DNA of 6,125 nt from Treponema sp. (GCA_031255815.1 JAIRRU010000304.1:1-6125); one strand, 5' to 3'. Numbered from the stretch's first letter, positions 1 through 5,830 are shown. The notes: generated by a model from the sequence alone, not told the origin. A program made the numbers and translations.

Positions 1-843
1 CAGAATGGTATCCTGATCCACCGACAAAAAAAGCTTCCATCCGGCGGAAGGGATGGTATGACCGTTGTAGTAACGCCGCACCCCTCCCGGCCGGGTGATG
101 GAGACCGATTTCCCGTCGTCCGATTTCAGCAGATCCTGGTAGGCTTTTTCCGGAATATCGTAGAGGGAGAGGTACTCGCCCTCCCCGGAGGGCATCAGGT
201 TTTCTTCCGGGTGAACCAGGATGATCCCCGTGTCTTCCGCGACCAGAAAGGAGAAGCCCCGGCCTTCGGCGATGGGGACGCTGTCTATTATCCGCCGGAT
301 TGTGTTGAGGTCGATATCCGCGCCCGCCACAGCCGCCAGTTCGCCGTTTCTGATTACCGCCTTGGAAAGGGCTATGTAGCTGTTGCCGTTTGCCGTGCCC
401 CGGTAAGGCTGGCTGATAAAGATCTTGCCCTGGTTTTTAAGCGCCCCGGTGTACCAGGGCCGCTCGTAGGCCTGCCAGTCCCTTTCGGGCTGCCAGCCGT
501 TGGAGAACCAGCCGCTTCCGTCCGGGTAGCCGAAGTAAAGCCTGAAGAACTGGTGGTCGTACTTTTGGTAATGGGATTCGATGCTCTGCCGCAGGGTCTC
601 AGCATCCCTGCTCTCCATGGCCCAGCTCAGATCCTCGGCGACCGCTTCAAGATACCCGGTTTGGTTTTCTATCCAGCCGTTGAGTTTCGACGCTGCCAGG
701 GCCCCGTTGTATTCAATCCTGCCGAGGGACTGGCTGGTAAGGATCCTGCTGGTAGCGAGGGCCCGCGTAAGGGAGACCATCCCCAGAGCGGCGATGCTTA
801 CCACCAAAGCGCCGACCATGAGCCTGAACTCGATATTTTTCAT
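1..843 (-). CDS. dCache-domain membrane sensor, N-terminal part (probable methyl-accepting chemotaxis protein)
   Basis: The minus-strand frame is open from an ATG at 843-841 to the window edge, giving 281 residues with no stop. Residues about 8-25 form a hydrophobic membrane segment, followed by a helical stretch (ASKLNGWIENQTGYLEAVAE, about 51-70) and a periplasmic double-Cache fold. The Cache signature is clear: YERPWYTGA at 126-134, SQPY at 144-147, SYIALSKAV at 155-163 and AAVAGADID at 170-178. A second Cache module follows (FSFLVAEDTGIILVHP about 197-212; AGWKLFLSV about 267-275). Such domains bind small ligands outside the inner membrane and signal to a cytoplasmic output domain, which lies beyond the window. 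A chemoreceptor is favoured from the style of the N-terminus; a histidine kinase or diguanylate cyclase is possible. No good Shine-Dalgarno sequence precedes this ATG, and the upstream in-frame stop is at 871-873. Confidence 0.85.
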   Translation of the reverse strand, partial: MKNIEFRLMVGALVVSIAALGMVSLTRALATSRILTSQSLGRIEYNGALAASKLNGWIENQTGYLEAVAEDLSWAMESRDAETLRQSIESHYQKYDHQFFRLYFGYPDGSGWFSNGWQPERDWQAYERPWYTGALKNQGKIFISQPYRGTANGNSYIALSKAVIRNGELAAVAGADIDLNTIRRIIDSVPIAEGRGFSFLVAEDTGIILVHPEENLMPSGEGEYLSLYDIPEKAYQDLLKSDDGKSVSITRPGGVRRYYNGHTIPSAGWKLFLSVDQDTIL

Positions 844-850
844 AATAAAA

Positions 851-858
851 ACTGTAAC
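851..858 (-). promoter_or_regulatory. Weak extended -10 candidate for the sensor gene
   Basis: On the minus strand TGTTACAGT contains a TG-n-TACAGT extended -10 element that ends about 7 bases before the sensor ATG. No convincing -35 box lies 16-18 bases further upstream. If it is real, the transcript would start at or next to the ATG. This is a pattern match only. Confidence 0.2.
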
Positions 859-861
859 ACG

Positions 862-889
862 CCGGCAGGCCTTATGAAAGCTCTGCCGG
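862..889. repeat. Inverted repeat upstream of the sensor gene
   Basis: CCGGCAG at 862-868 and CTGCCGG at 883-889 are perfect 7-bp complementary arms separated by 14 bases. The pair sits 19-46 bases ahead of the sensor ATG. It could be an operator or an mRNA hairpin. No T-run directly follows either arm, so a simple terminator is less likely. Confidence 0.5.
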
Positions 890-910
890 GATAAAAGCAT
901 GGAACCGCTT

Positions 911-933
911 AAAACGAGCCGCGAAGGGCGCGG
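911..933 (-). terminator. Weak candidate terminator after the eut remnants
   Basis: On the minus strand CCGCG (933-929), a five-base loop CCCTT and CGCGG (923-919) form a short all-GC hairpin, followed by CTCGTTTT. The 5-bp stem and T4 run are marginal. The position, just beyond the last eut-like reading frame (stop at 954-952) and ahead of the sensor gene, fits the end of a transcription unit. Confidence 0.3.
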
Positions 934-951
934 GCGCCGCGAGCTTTAGAG

Positions 952-1020
952 CTACAGGAGGGTCTGGAATACATCGGGGCGCGGGTTGGGGATGACCGTT
1001 TCGGCGGCCAGGGTTCCCGC
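952..1020 (-). pseudogene. C-terminal scrap resembling a second BMC shell protein
   Basis: A 22-codon minus-strand stretch ends at a TAG (954-952) and reads AGTLAAETVIPNPRPDVFQ followed by TLL. Its spacing G-x-L-x4-VIP-x-P-x6-L matches the end of the hexameric shell fragment seen at 1883-1996 (GELVSVHVIPRPH...). It is therefore probably the last strand and helix of another BMC-domain protein whose upstream part is gone. The frame extends back to an ATG at 1044-1042 and would give a 30-residue peptide with an unrelated Pro/Arg/Gly-rich start, which I do not believe is a gene. The match is by eye over about 20 residues, so the specific shell paralogue cannot be named. Confidence 0.4.
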
Positions 1021-1043
1021 CCCTCCTGCCCGCCGGGGAGGCA

Positions 1044-1100
1044 TCTCTTTTCCAGCACCCGCTCTACAATTTTCCGTATCTCTTCTCTATCCGCCTTGAT
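1044..1100 (-). pseudogene. N-terminal scrap resembling a microcompartment cargo-targeting helix
   Basis: Just after eutT the minus strand reads IKADREEIRKIVERVLEKR in a frame with no plausible start codon (preceded by TAG GGT AAG CAG GGT). The pattern I-x2-IV-x2-VL is the amphipathic helix found at the N-termini of enzymes packaged in Eut/Pdu microcompartments, such as EutC, EutE/PduP and PduL-type phosphotransacylases. No enzyme domain follows. Within about 10 codons the sequence passes into the shell-like scrap at 952-1020 in a different frame, suggesting a second deletion fusion. The family assignment is inference from about 16 residues. Confidence 0.4.
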
Positions 1101-1121
1101 ACCCTGCTTACCCTAAAACGC

Positions 1122-1883
1122 CTAATCAGCCTGCCGGTTCCCCTTTTGCTGCCGCCGGGAGACATGACGGCAGAAGAGCCAATACACCGCGCTTGAAAGG
1201 CGGTTAAGGCTGAGGATTATGTCCTCCCGGGGATAGCCGCTCTGGGGGCAGAAAGCCTTTACCGCCAGAAGCTCCGCGGCCCGGACGCGGGTTCGCAGGG
1301 TGTTGAGCCGCAGGGCCAGGGGCCCCATGCTGAAGTCCGCCGTCGGGTGGGGCATTCCAAAGGAGGCCTTTACCTTGTGGCTTTGCTCGTGCAGTTCCCC
1401 GGCGGAAAGGCCGAAGAGACGCGGGGCCTCAAGGGGGGTCTCGTTCACCTCCGCGGACATGATCCCCTTCAGGCAGCGGAGTATTTCCTCCAGCCCCTTT
1501 TTAATCTCTTCCTCTCCCAGCTCCGCGGCCAGAAGGCCGGCCTCAAGCGTATCCGCTTCCAGGGAGTCAACGGCCCCCCGGAAGGCGATGCGCCGGTGGG
1601 TTTTCGGCACCAGGAGATTGGCCCGCAGATGGGTCATGTGCTCCGGCTTTTCGGCGTAGAGCTCCCCGGTCTCGGCATCCGCGTAGGTGCCCTTTCCCCG
1701 CTTGGGGATAGCTTCAACCGGCATGCTTTCCGGCTCTTTAGGTTCTTCCCTCAACTCGATACCCCGGGAAATAAGATACTCCCGCGCCTCCGGTGTTACG
1801 AAAGCGCCGGAAGGCGCCGTATAGTCCTTGCAGGCCGCCGGCAGCATGAGGCTGCGTAATTCGGCCTGGGTAATGACCTTCAT
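1122..1883 (-). CDS. eutT: EutT-type corrinoid (cobalamin) adenosyltransferase
   Basis: This 253-residue protein is full length for EutT. It transfers the 5'-deoxyadenosyl group of ATP to cob(I)alamin, making the adenosylcobalamin needed by ethanolamine ammonia-lyase. It follows E. coli EutT along its length: FVTPEAREYLISRGIEL (28-44), KPEHMTHL (79-86), FRGAVDSLEAD (101-111), GLSAGELHEQSH (158-169), LNTLRTRVRAAE (193-204) and SLNRLSSAVYWLF (225-237). The Cys-Cys-x-x-Cys metal motif of enterobacterial EutT is absent; the region before KPEHMTHL has no cysteine. The ATG overlaps the stop of the upstream shell-gene remnant as TAATG, so translation was probably coupled; no strong Shine-Dalgarno sequence is visible. 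No reading-frame damage is seen although both neighbours are broken. Substrate class is confident; present activity and expression are unknown. Confidence 0.9.
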   Translation of the reverse strand: MKVITQAELRSLMLPAACKDYTAPSGAFVTPEAREYLISRGIELREEPKEPESMPVEAIPKRGKGTYADAETGELYAEKPEHMTHLRANLLVPKTHRRIAFRGAVDSLEADTLEAGLLAAELGEEEIKKGLEEILRCLKGIMSAEVNETPLEAPRLFGLSAGELHEQSHKVKASFGMPHPTADFSMGPLALRLNTLRTRVRAAELLAVKAFCPQSGYPREDIILSLNRLSSAVYWLFCRHVSRRQQKGNRQAD

Positions 1884-1996
1884 TACTTGCCGGTGGTTTT
1901 AAGGGCCGGCAGGATCCATTCCGCGCCCGCGTGGGGCCGGGGGATAACGTGAACCGATACCAGTTCGCCCGCTTTTGCCGCCGCCGCCGACATCGC
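1883..1996 (-). pseudogene. eutM: 3' end of a BMC-domain microcompartment shell gene (EutM/PduA type)
   Basis: The last 37 codons before the TAA at 1885-1883 read AMSAAAAKAGELVSVHVIPR and continue PHAGAEWILPALKTTGK. AAAA-x-GELVSVHVIPRPH is the highly conserved C-terminal part of the hexameric BMC shell protein domain (EutM, PduA, CcmK), which tiles the polyhedral shell. The first roughly 60 residues of the domain are missing: immediately upstream, in another frame, the sequence is EutA. This is a truncated, fused remnant that cannot form a hexamer. The symbol is the best guess from context; a PduA/EutK-like paralogue would look similar. The stop overlaps the eutT start, showing the ancestral gene order of shell gene then eutT, or an earlier deletion that created it. 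Confidence 0.8.
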
Positions 1997-2318
1997 CCCG
2001 AACCTTGTCCGGCGATAAGCGCCTCCAGATCCGGGCCCGCGGCGGAGACGGCAAAATCCCCCGCCAGGCCGCTTAAAAGTTCCAGCACCTTCCGGGCGTT
2101 TTCCTTGCGGGGCCGCTTCCCCGGTAATGATCACCGCCCCGGTGTCCGCCTTTCGTTCCAGGAAACCCGCCCGGGCAAACTCGGCGCTCACGATACGCCG
2201 CAGGCCCTCCGGGCGCGGCAAAGTATCCGGAAAGATCCGCCATGGAAAGCCGGCTAAAGACCGCCTGCACCGTGGAAGTCCCCGCATCAATCCCCACGCT
2301 GATATGATCCTGCCGCAT
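1997..2318 (-). pseudogene. eutA: Truncated, frameshifted 5' part of eutA (ethanolamine ammonia-lyase reactivase)
   Basis: EutA is a chaperone of about 470 residues that reactivates ethanolamine ammonia-lyase by exchanging damaged B12. Only its first ~130-residue region is present, spread over three frames. From the ATG at 2318-2316: ISVGIDAGTSTVQAVFSRLS, the phosphate-binding start of the actin-like ATPase fold. After a frame change and the apparent loss of about 20 residues: EGLRRIVSAEFARAGF and DTGAVIITGEAA. After a second change: ARKENARKVLELLSGLAGDF and AAGPDLEALIAGQGSG, ending near 1997 at the junction with the shell-gene remnant. The second change fits one extra base in a GGGG run (plus strand 2109-2112). 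The rest of EutA, including the second DIGGGT phosphate loop, is absent. An in-frame extension upstream to 2390 has no EutA-like sequence, so the ATG at 2318 is taken as the original start. Confidence 0.85.
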
Positions 2319-2324
2319 TATTTT

Positions 2325-2353
2325 ACTATAAGTGATGCGCCCTGGGAATACAA
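2325..2353 (-). promoter_or_regulatory. Sigma70-type promoter abutting the eutA start
   Basis: On the minus strand TTGTAT (2353-2348) and TATAGT (2330-2325) are separated by exactly 17 bases and match the -35 and -10 consensus at 4/6 and 5/6 positions. Only six bases (AAAATA) separate the -10 box from the eutA ATG, and no Shine-Dalgarno sequence is present, so an mRNA from here would start at or next to the ATG. It could still drive eutT through the pseudogenes. Confidence 0.45.
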
Positions 2354-2369
2354 CTTGTTTTTTTAGGTC

Positions 2370-2399
2370 CTGTCCGTAATGTAGACACATTACGGGCAG
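2370..2399. repeat. Inverted repeat between the transporter operon and the eut remnants
   Basis: CCGTAATGT (2374-2382) and ACATTACGG (2387-2395) are perfect 9-bp arms around the four-base loop AGAC. Pairing extends outwards through one T-G mismatch and three more pairs, giving a 13-position stem (CTGT.../...GCAG). It lies 19-48 bases beyond the stop of the second permease gene. In the minus (transcribed) direction the hairpin is followed by GACCTAAAAAAAC, not by Ts, so it is not a classical intrinsic terminator. It may be an operator, a processing or stabilising 3' hairpin, or the scar of a small mobile repeat. Confidence 0.6.
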
Positions 2400-2417
2400 A
2401 CTCCAATTAAAGCGGTT

Positions 2418-3290
2418 TTACCCTTTTACCGCGCCGATGGTAACCCCGGTGATAAAGTACCGCTGGAGCCAGGGATAAACCAGAAGGATCGGCGCCGTGG
2501 CGAACATTACCGCGGCGGCCTTCATGCCGTCCGAAACCGCCGGCGCCCCCGAAGCCCCCTCGTTGGCCACGATCTCTATGGACGAGAGGTTGTTGATAAT
2601 GTTGTAGAGTTTAAGCTGGATGGGGTGGTACTCCGGCGTCTGGGTAAGGTAAAGCAGGGCGTCGCCGAACCCGTTCCAGCGGCCCACGGCGTAGAAGATC
2701 GCCAGGGTTGCCAGCGCCGGCCCGGACAGGGGCAGGTAAATGCGGGTCAGCACCGTAAAGGGATTGGCCCCGTCGATCTCCGCGGATTCCCGCAGGCTGT
2801 CGGGAATGTTAAAGAAAAAACTTCTAAGGATGATCATGTTGAACACCGAAAGGCAGCCGGGGAGGATCAGCACCAGGGGGTTTCCCAGAAGGCGGAGATC
2901 CTTCATCAAAATGTAATTCGGTATGGTTCCGGCGCTAAAATACATGGTAAAAATAATATAGGTGTTGATAATCTTCTTCCCCTTAAGTTTGCTGTAGATA
3001 AGGGGGAAGGCGCAGAGTATGGTCATTCCCAGGGAGATGAGGGTGTAGACAAGCGTAAGAATAGCCGTCCAGAGCATGGACCGCGTAAAGGCCGGGTCCA
3101 GGAACACGTAGCGGTAATTCTCCAGGGTAGGCCGGACCGGCCAGAAGGTAACCATGCGGTTCACAATCGCCTGGGGGGAACTGAAACTCCGGGCGAAGAT
3201 GTTGAGCACCGGGAGAAGGCAGAGCAGTATTATTCCGAAACAGATAAACGCGATAATTAAATCGCCGATTTTAGCGGATCGCAGTTTCAT
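2418..3290 (-). CDS. Carbohydrate ABC transporter permease, LplC/YtcP type
   Basis: This 290-residue inner-membrane protein is one of the two membrane-spanning halves of a CUT1 sugar importer. It has the usual six hydrophobic segments (about 10-32, 71-99, 110-128, 137-157, 191-210 and 257-277). The cytoplasmic loop that docks on the ATPase carries the family motif in slightly altered form: ESAEIDG (168-174) instead of EAA---G, followed by I-x-LP at 184-187. The C-terminus RYFITGVTIGAVKG is typical of the YtcP/LplC branch, which takes up oligosaccharides such as pectin or xylan fragments. The ATG lies 12 bases after the stop of the preceding permease, with AAAGGA about 8 bases ahead of it. This is the last gene of the operon. 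The substrate cannot be read from the sequence. Confidence 0.93.
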   Translation of the reverse strand: MKLRSAKIGDLIIAFICFGIILLCLLPVLNIFARSFSSPQAIVNRMVTFWPVRPTLENYRYVFLDPAFTRSMLWTAILTLVYTLISLGMTILCAFPLIYSKLKGKKIINTYIIFTMYFSAGTIPNYILMKDLRLLGNPLVLILPGCLSVFNMIILRSFFFNIPDSLRESAEIDGANPFTVLTRIYLPLSGPALATLAIFYAVGRWNGFGDALLYLTQTPEYHPIQLKLYNIINNLSSIEIVANEGASGAPAVSDGMKAAAVMFATAPILLVYPWLQRYFITGVTIGAVKG

Positions 3291-3302
3291 TCGCGTTTTC
3301 CT

Positions 3303-4244
3303 TTACCAGACGCCCCGCTCGCCCGCTTTCTCCGCCAGGGTATTCGCGGCGATGAGGAAAAGGACGCATACCACCGACTGGAAAAGGCCCACCGCGGTGG
3401 TCAGGGAGAACTGGGACGCCCTAATGCCCACCCGGTACACGTAGGTGGCGATAACGTCGGACACGTCCAGCACCAGGGAATTTGACATGACGTAGGGACG
3501 GTCGAAGCCGGATCCCAGGATGCGGCCCAGGTTCATGATGAGGAGTACCGCTACGGTGGGCCGCAGGCCCGGCAGGGTTACATGCCAGATCTTGCGGAAC
3601 CGTCCGGCGCCGTCCACTTCGGCGGCTTCGTAGATCTCGGGGCTGATGCCGGAAATAGCCGCCAGGTAAATGATCGTCCCCCAGCCCATCTCCCTCCAGA
3701 CGCCCAGGCCTATGTAGGTGCCCACCCAGAGATGTTTTTCCATAAGGAAGTTGATGGGCGCGAAACCGAGCCTGCCCAGGAACATGTTGACTACCCCGCT
3801 GGCCGGGGCGAAAAGCTGTACGGCGATGCCGGAAATAATGATCCACGAGAGAAAATGGGGGAGGTAGACCACCGTTTGCGTAAATTTCTTGTAACGCCAA
3901 AAGGGAAGCTCGTTGAGCAGGATAGCTAAAATGATCGGCGCGGGAAATCCCACCAGGAGATCCAGCAAATTGAGGATCATAGTATTTTTAAGGGCGTTGT
4001 AGAATTCCTTTGAAGTAAAGGCAGCTATGAACCATTTGAAAATGTTCAGCTCCCCGGAATCCAGCTTTGCCCAGGGGGAATCCCAGGCGCCTCTAAAGAG
4101 GTTATAATCTTTAAAGGCGATAATGATGTTCGGAATAGGGACGTAGCAGAACACGGTAAAAAAAGCCAGCGGCAAAAGCAGCATAAGGTAGAGCATCCAG
4201 CTGGTTTGAAAGTAAAGGCTGCCTTTGCGCTTCGTGTCCGGCAT
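3303..4244 (-). CDS. Sugar ABC transporter permease, LplB/YteP type
   Basis: This permease of 313 residues, counted from the ATG at 4244-4242, partners the LplC-like protein to form the transport channel. It starts with a short charged cytoplasmic tail and then a hydrophobic segment near 16-36 (SWMLYLMLLLPLAFFTVF). The conserved ATPase-coupling motif is intact: EAAEVDGAG at 206-214 and I-x4-LP ending at about 225 (KIWHVTLPGLRP). Further membrane segments flank it and end at SVVCVLFLIAANTL. A TTG one codon upstream is also in frame, but the ATG is preferred: it overlaps the stop of the binding-protein gene as TGATG, a common coupling arrangement, with GGGGGGA just upstream. Family assignment to the LplB/YteP branch rests on order, length and the sequence around the motif. 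Confidence 0.93.
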   Translation of the reverse strand: MPDTKRKGSLYFQTSWMLYLMLLLPLAFFTVFCYVPIPNIIIAFKDYNLFRGAWDSPWAKLDSGELNIFKWFIAAFTSKEFYNALKNTMILNLLDLLVGFPAPIILAILLNELPFWRYKKFTQTVVYLPHFLSWIIISGIAVQLFAPASGVVNMFLGRLGFAPINFLMEKHLWVGTYIGLGVWREMGWGTIIYLAAISGISPEIYEAAEVDGAGRFRKIWHVTLPGLRPTVAVLLIMNLGRILGSGFDRPYVMSNSLVLDVSDVIATYVYRVGIRASQFSLTTAVGLFQSVVCVLFLIAANTLAEKAGERGVW

Positions 4245-5824
4245 CAATCCCCCCAGTTTCTCCGGGCAATGTCCATTTCCTGCTGGCCGCCCGAGGCCAG
4301 ATAGTCCGCCACGCCCGCGTCCCAGACTCTGTCAAAGTCAGCGGTTCTGGCGATGATGGAGGCCGAGAAAAGGGCCTTCCACTTGTCGGCCAGGGTCTGG
4401 CTGTAGGCGGGAGTGGGGCGCGCCGGGGTGAGCCTGAAAATCGGCGGGCTGGCGTTGGTTAGAGAGATAGTCCGGGAACTGACAACCCAGTCGGGGCTCG
4501 CGTCGGGGAAGGCGAAGCTCGCGGCTTTGGCTTCCTTTTCCGGGTCTCCCAGGTAAAGGCCGTTAAGGTTGATGGTATAATCACTGTTCTTGTCGGAATT
4601 CTGGATCCACAGCCCCGTGGCGGGGATGATCTTGGGGACGCCGTCCACCATCTCGTGGGTAACGCCTTCGGGCCCGATCTGCAGGAAATTGTAGTTTTCA
4701 AACCTGCCCAGCCAGTTCATGTAGCGCATGGCCGCGTCGGCCGCCCTCGAGAAGGAGGGGATAAAAAAGAGGACTCCCGTGATATCGTAGGAACGCTTGG
4801 ACGATTTCCCGTTTGCGTCCAGAAAGCAGTCGATGGGGATAATATCCGCGCCGGGAACATTCTCCTGGAGCATGGGGACGATACGGGCGTCGGTCATGTA
4901 GGGCCGCTGCCAGAGGGCGGTAAAGGAGCCCACAACGCCGCTTTTGATGATGTTCTTCCAGGGGTTGTCATCGGGGTAAAGGGGGAAGTCCTTGTCCAGA
5001 AGGTCTTCGTTGTACAGCTTGTTGAGGAAGCGGAAACCTTCCTTGTAACCCGGGGTCGTAACATCATGGGCGGCGTTGTAGATGTACCGATCCTTAAGGC
5101 TCAGATTCGGGTCGATAAAGGATTCGTAGATCACCGAAAGGGACTGTTCGTTACCCGTAGCGTTCAGGGTAAGGGGAACCACTTTATCCCTTCCCACATT
5201 ACCGGGATCCTTTTCTTTAAAGGCCTTGAGGGCTTCGTAGTATTCCTGGGTAGTCCGGGGAACCGGGAGCCCCAGCTTGTCCAGCCAGTCCTTCCTGATA
5301 AAGCCGATTGTCATGCCCGTATCAACGCGCTTGGCCGGAATAGCGTAGAGTTCCGCGGGGCTTACCTCGTAACGGCGGATCAGATCCTTTCCCGTGGCCG
5401 CGTCGGGGCCCAGGAAATCTTTCAGATCCTTGAGCACCGTGTTGGTGTAATCGCTCATGTTGAAAACGCCGCCCTGAATCTGGTAGTTGGAAATAAGGCT
5501 GTTGTCGTAGGTAAAGACCAAATCCGGCGCGTTCCCCGCGGCCATCATATTGTTAAGCCCCGTGGTTTCCTCGGTTCTGGGCACACGCACAAAGGTAACG
5601 GCGATGTTTTCGTCTTTAAGGATCTTTTCCTGGATCCACTTGGTCCAGTTGTTGTTGGTAGGATCCGACTTGCCGCCGTCCGTGCCCCGGTCAAAGACCT
5701 CCACCTTGAGTTCCGCCGGTCTCCCGGAGGCGCCGCCCGCGGCGTTCTGCCGCTGATTCCCCCCGCCGGCGAACACCAAAGCCGGCAGGAGGGCCAGGAT
5801 CAACAATACTCTTGTCGCTTTCAT
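4244..5824 (-). CDS. Extracellular solute-binding protein of a CUT1 sugar importer (LplA/YtcQ-like)
   Basis: This 526-residue periplasmic protein captures the substrate and delivers it to the two permeases encoded immediately downstream. Residues 1-19 are a signal peptide (MKATR, hydrophobic core, VFA), with likely cleavage before GGGNQ. The lipobox cysteine of Gram-positive LplA is missing, so it is predicted to be soluble in the periplasm. Family hallmarks include AAGNAPDLVFTYD (95-107), IGFIRKDWLDKLGLPVPRTT (173-192) with the following EYYEALKAFKEKDP, the ITGVLFFIPSFSR stretch (348-360) and LGRFENYNFLQIGPEGVTHE (372-391). The length is typical of the large LplA/YtcQ group, which binds oligosaccharides. 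The start is supported by AGGAG six bases before the ATG. The stop overlaps the permease ATG. The substrate is not determinable here. Confidence 0.93.
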   Translation of the reverse strand: MKATRVLLILALLPALVFAGGGNQRQNAAGGASGRPAELKVEVFDRGTDGGKSDPTNNNWTKWIQEKILKDENIAVTFVRVPRTEETTGLNNMMAAGNAPDLVFTYDNSLISNYQIQGGVFNMSDYTNTVLKDLKDFLGPDAATGKDLIRRYEVSPAELYAIPAKRVDTGMTIGFIRKDWLDKLGLPVPRTTQEYYEALKAFKEKDPGNVGRDKVVPLTLNATGNEQSLSVIYESFIDPNLSLKDRYIYNAAHDVTTPGYKEGFRFLNKLYNEDLLDKDFPLYPDDNPWKNIIKSGVVGSFTALWQRPYMTDARIVPMLQENVPGADIIPIDCFLDANGKSSKRSYDITGVLFFIPSFSRAADAAMRYMNWLGRFENYNFLQIGPEGVTHEMVDGVPKIIPATGLWIQNSDKNSDYTINLNGLYLGDPEKEAKAASFAFPDASPDWVVSSRTISLTNASPPIFRLTPARPTPAYSQTLADKWKALFSASIIARTADFDRVWDAGVADYLASGGQQEMDIARRNWGD

Positions 5825-5830
5825 AGTTCA

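Noticed and set aside
58..894. Long plus-strand reading frame (278 codons)
   Set aside because: It is the antisense shadow of the dCache sensor on the minus strand. Its translation has no recognisable domain, whereas the minus strand shows a clear Cache signature.
952..1044. 30-residue open frame starting at ATG 1044
   Set aside because: The first part is low-complexity Pro/Arg/Gly and only the last 22 codons resemble a protein family, as a C-terminal scrap. It is better explained as deletion debris than as a small gene.
1347..1859. Plus-strand reading frame (170 codons)
   Set aside because: It is antisense to eutT, which aligns with EutT along its whole length.
2073..2390. eutA starting upstream at 2390
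   Set aside because: The 24 extra residues (MCLHYGQDLKK...) run through the palindrome and promoter region and are unlike EutA, which begins close to the VGID motif.
2370..2399. Intrinsic terminator for the transporter operon
   Set aside because: The hairpin is strong but is followed by As, not Ts, in the direction of transcription; the T tract is on the wrong side.
2625..3260. Plus-strand reading frame (211 codons)
   Set aside because: It is antisense to the second permease, rich in Gly/Gln/Glu/His, and shows no fold or start signal.
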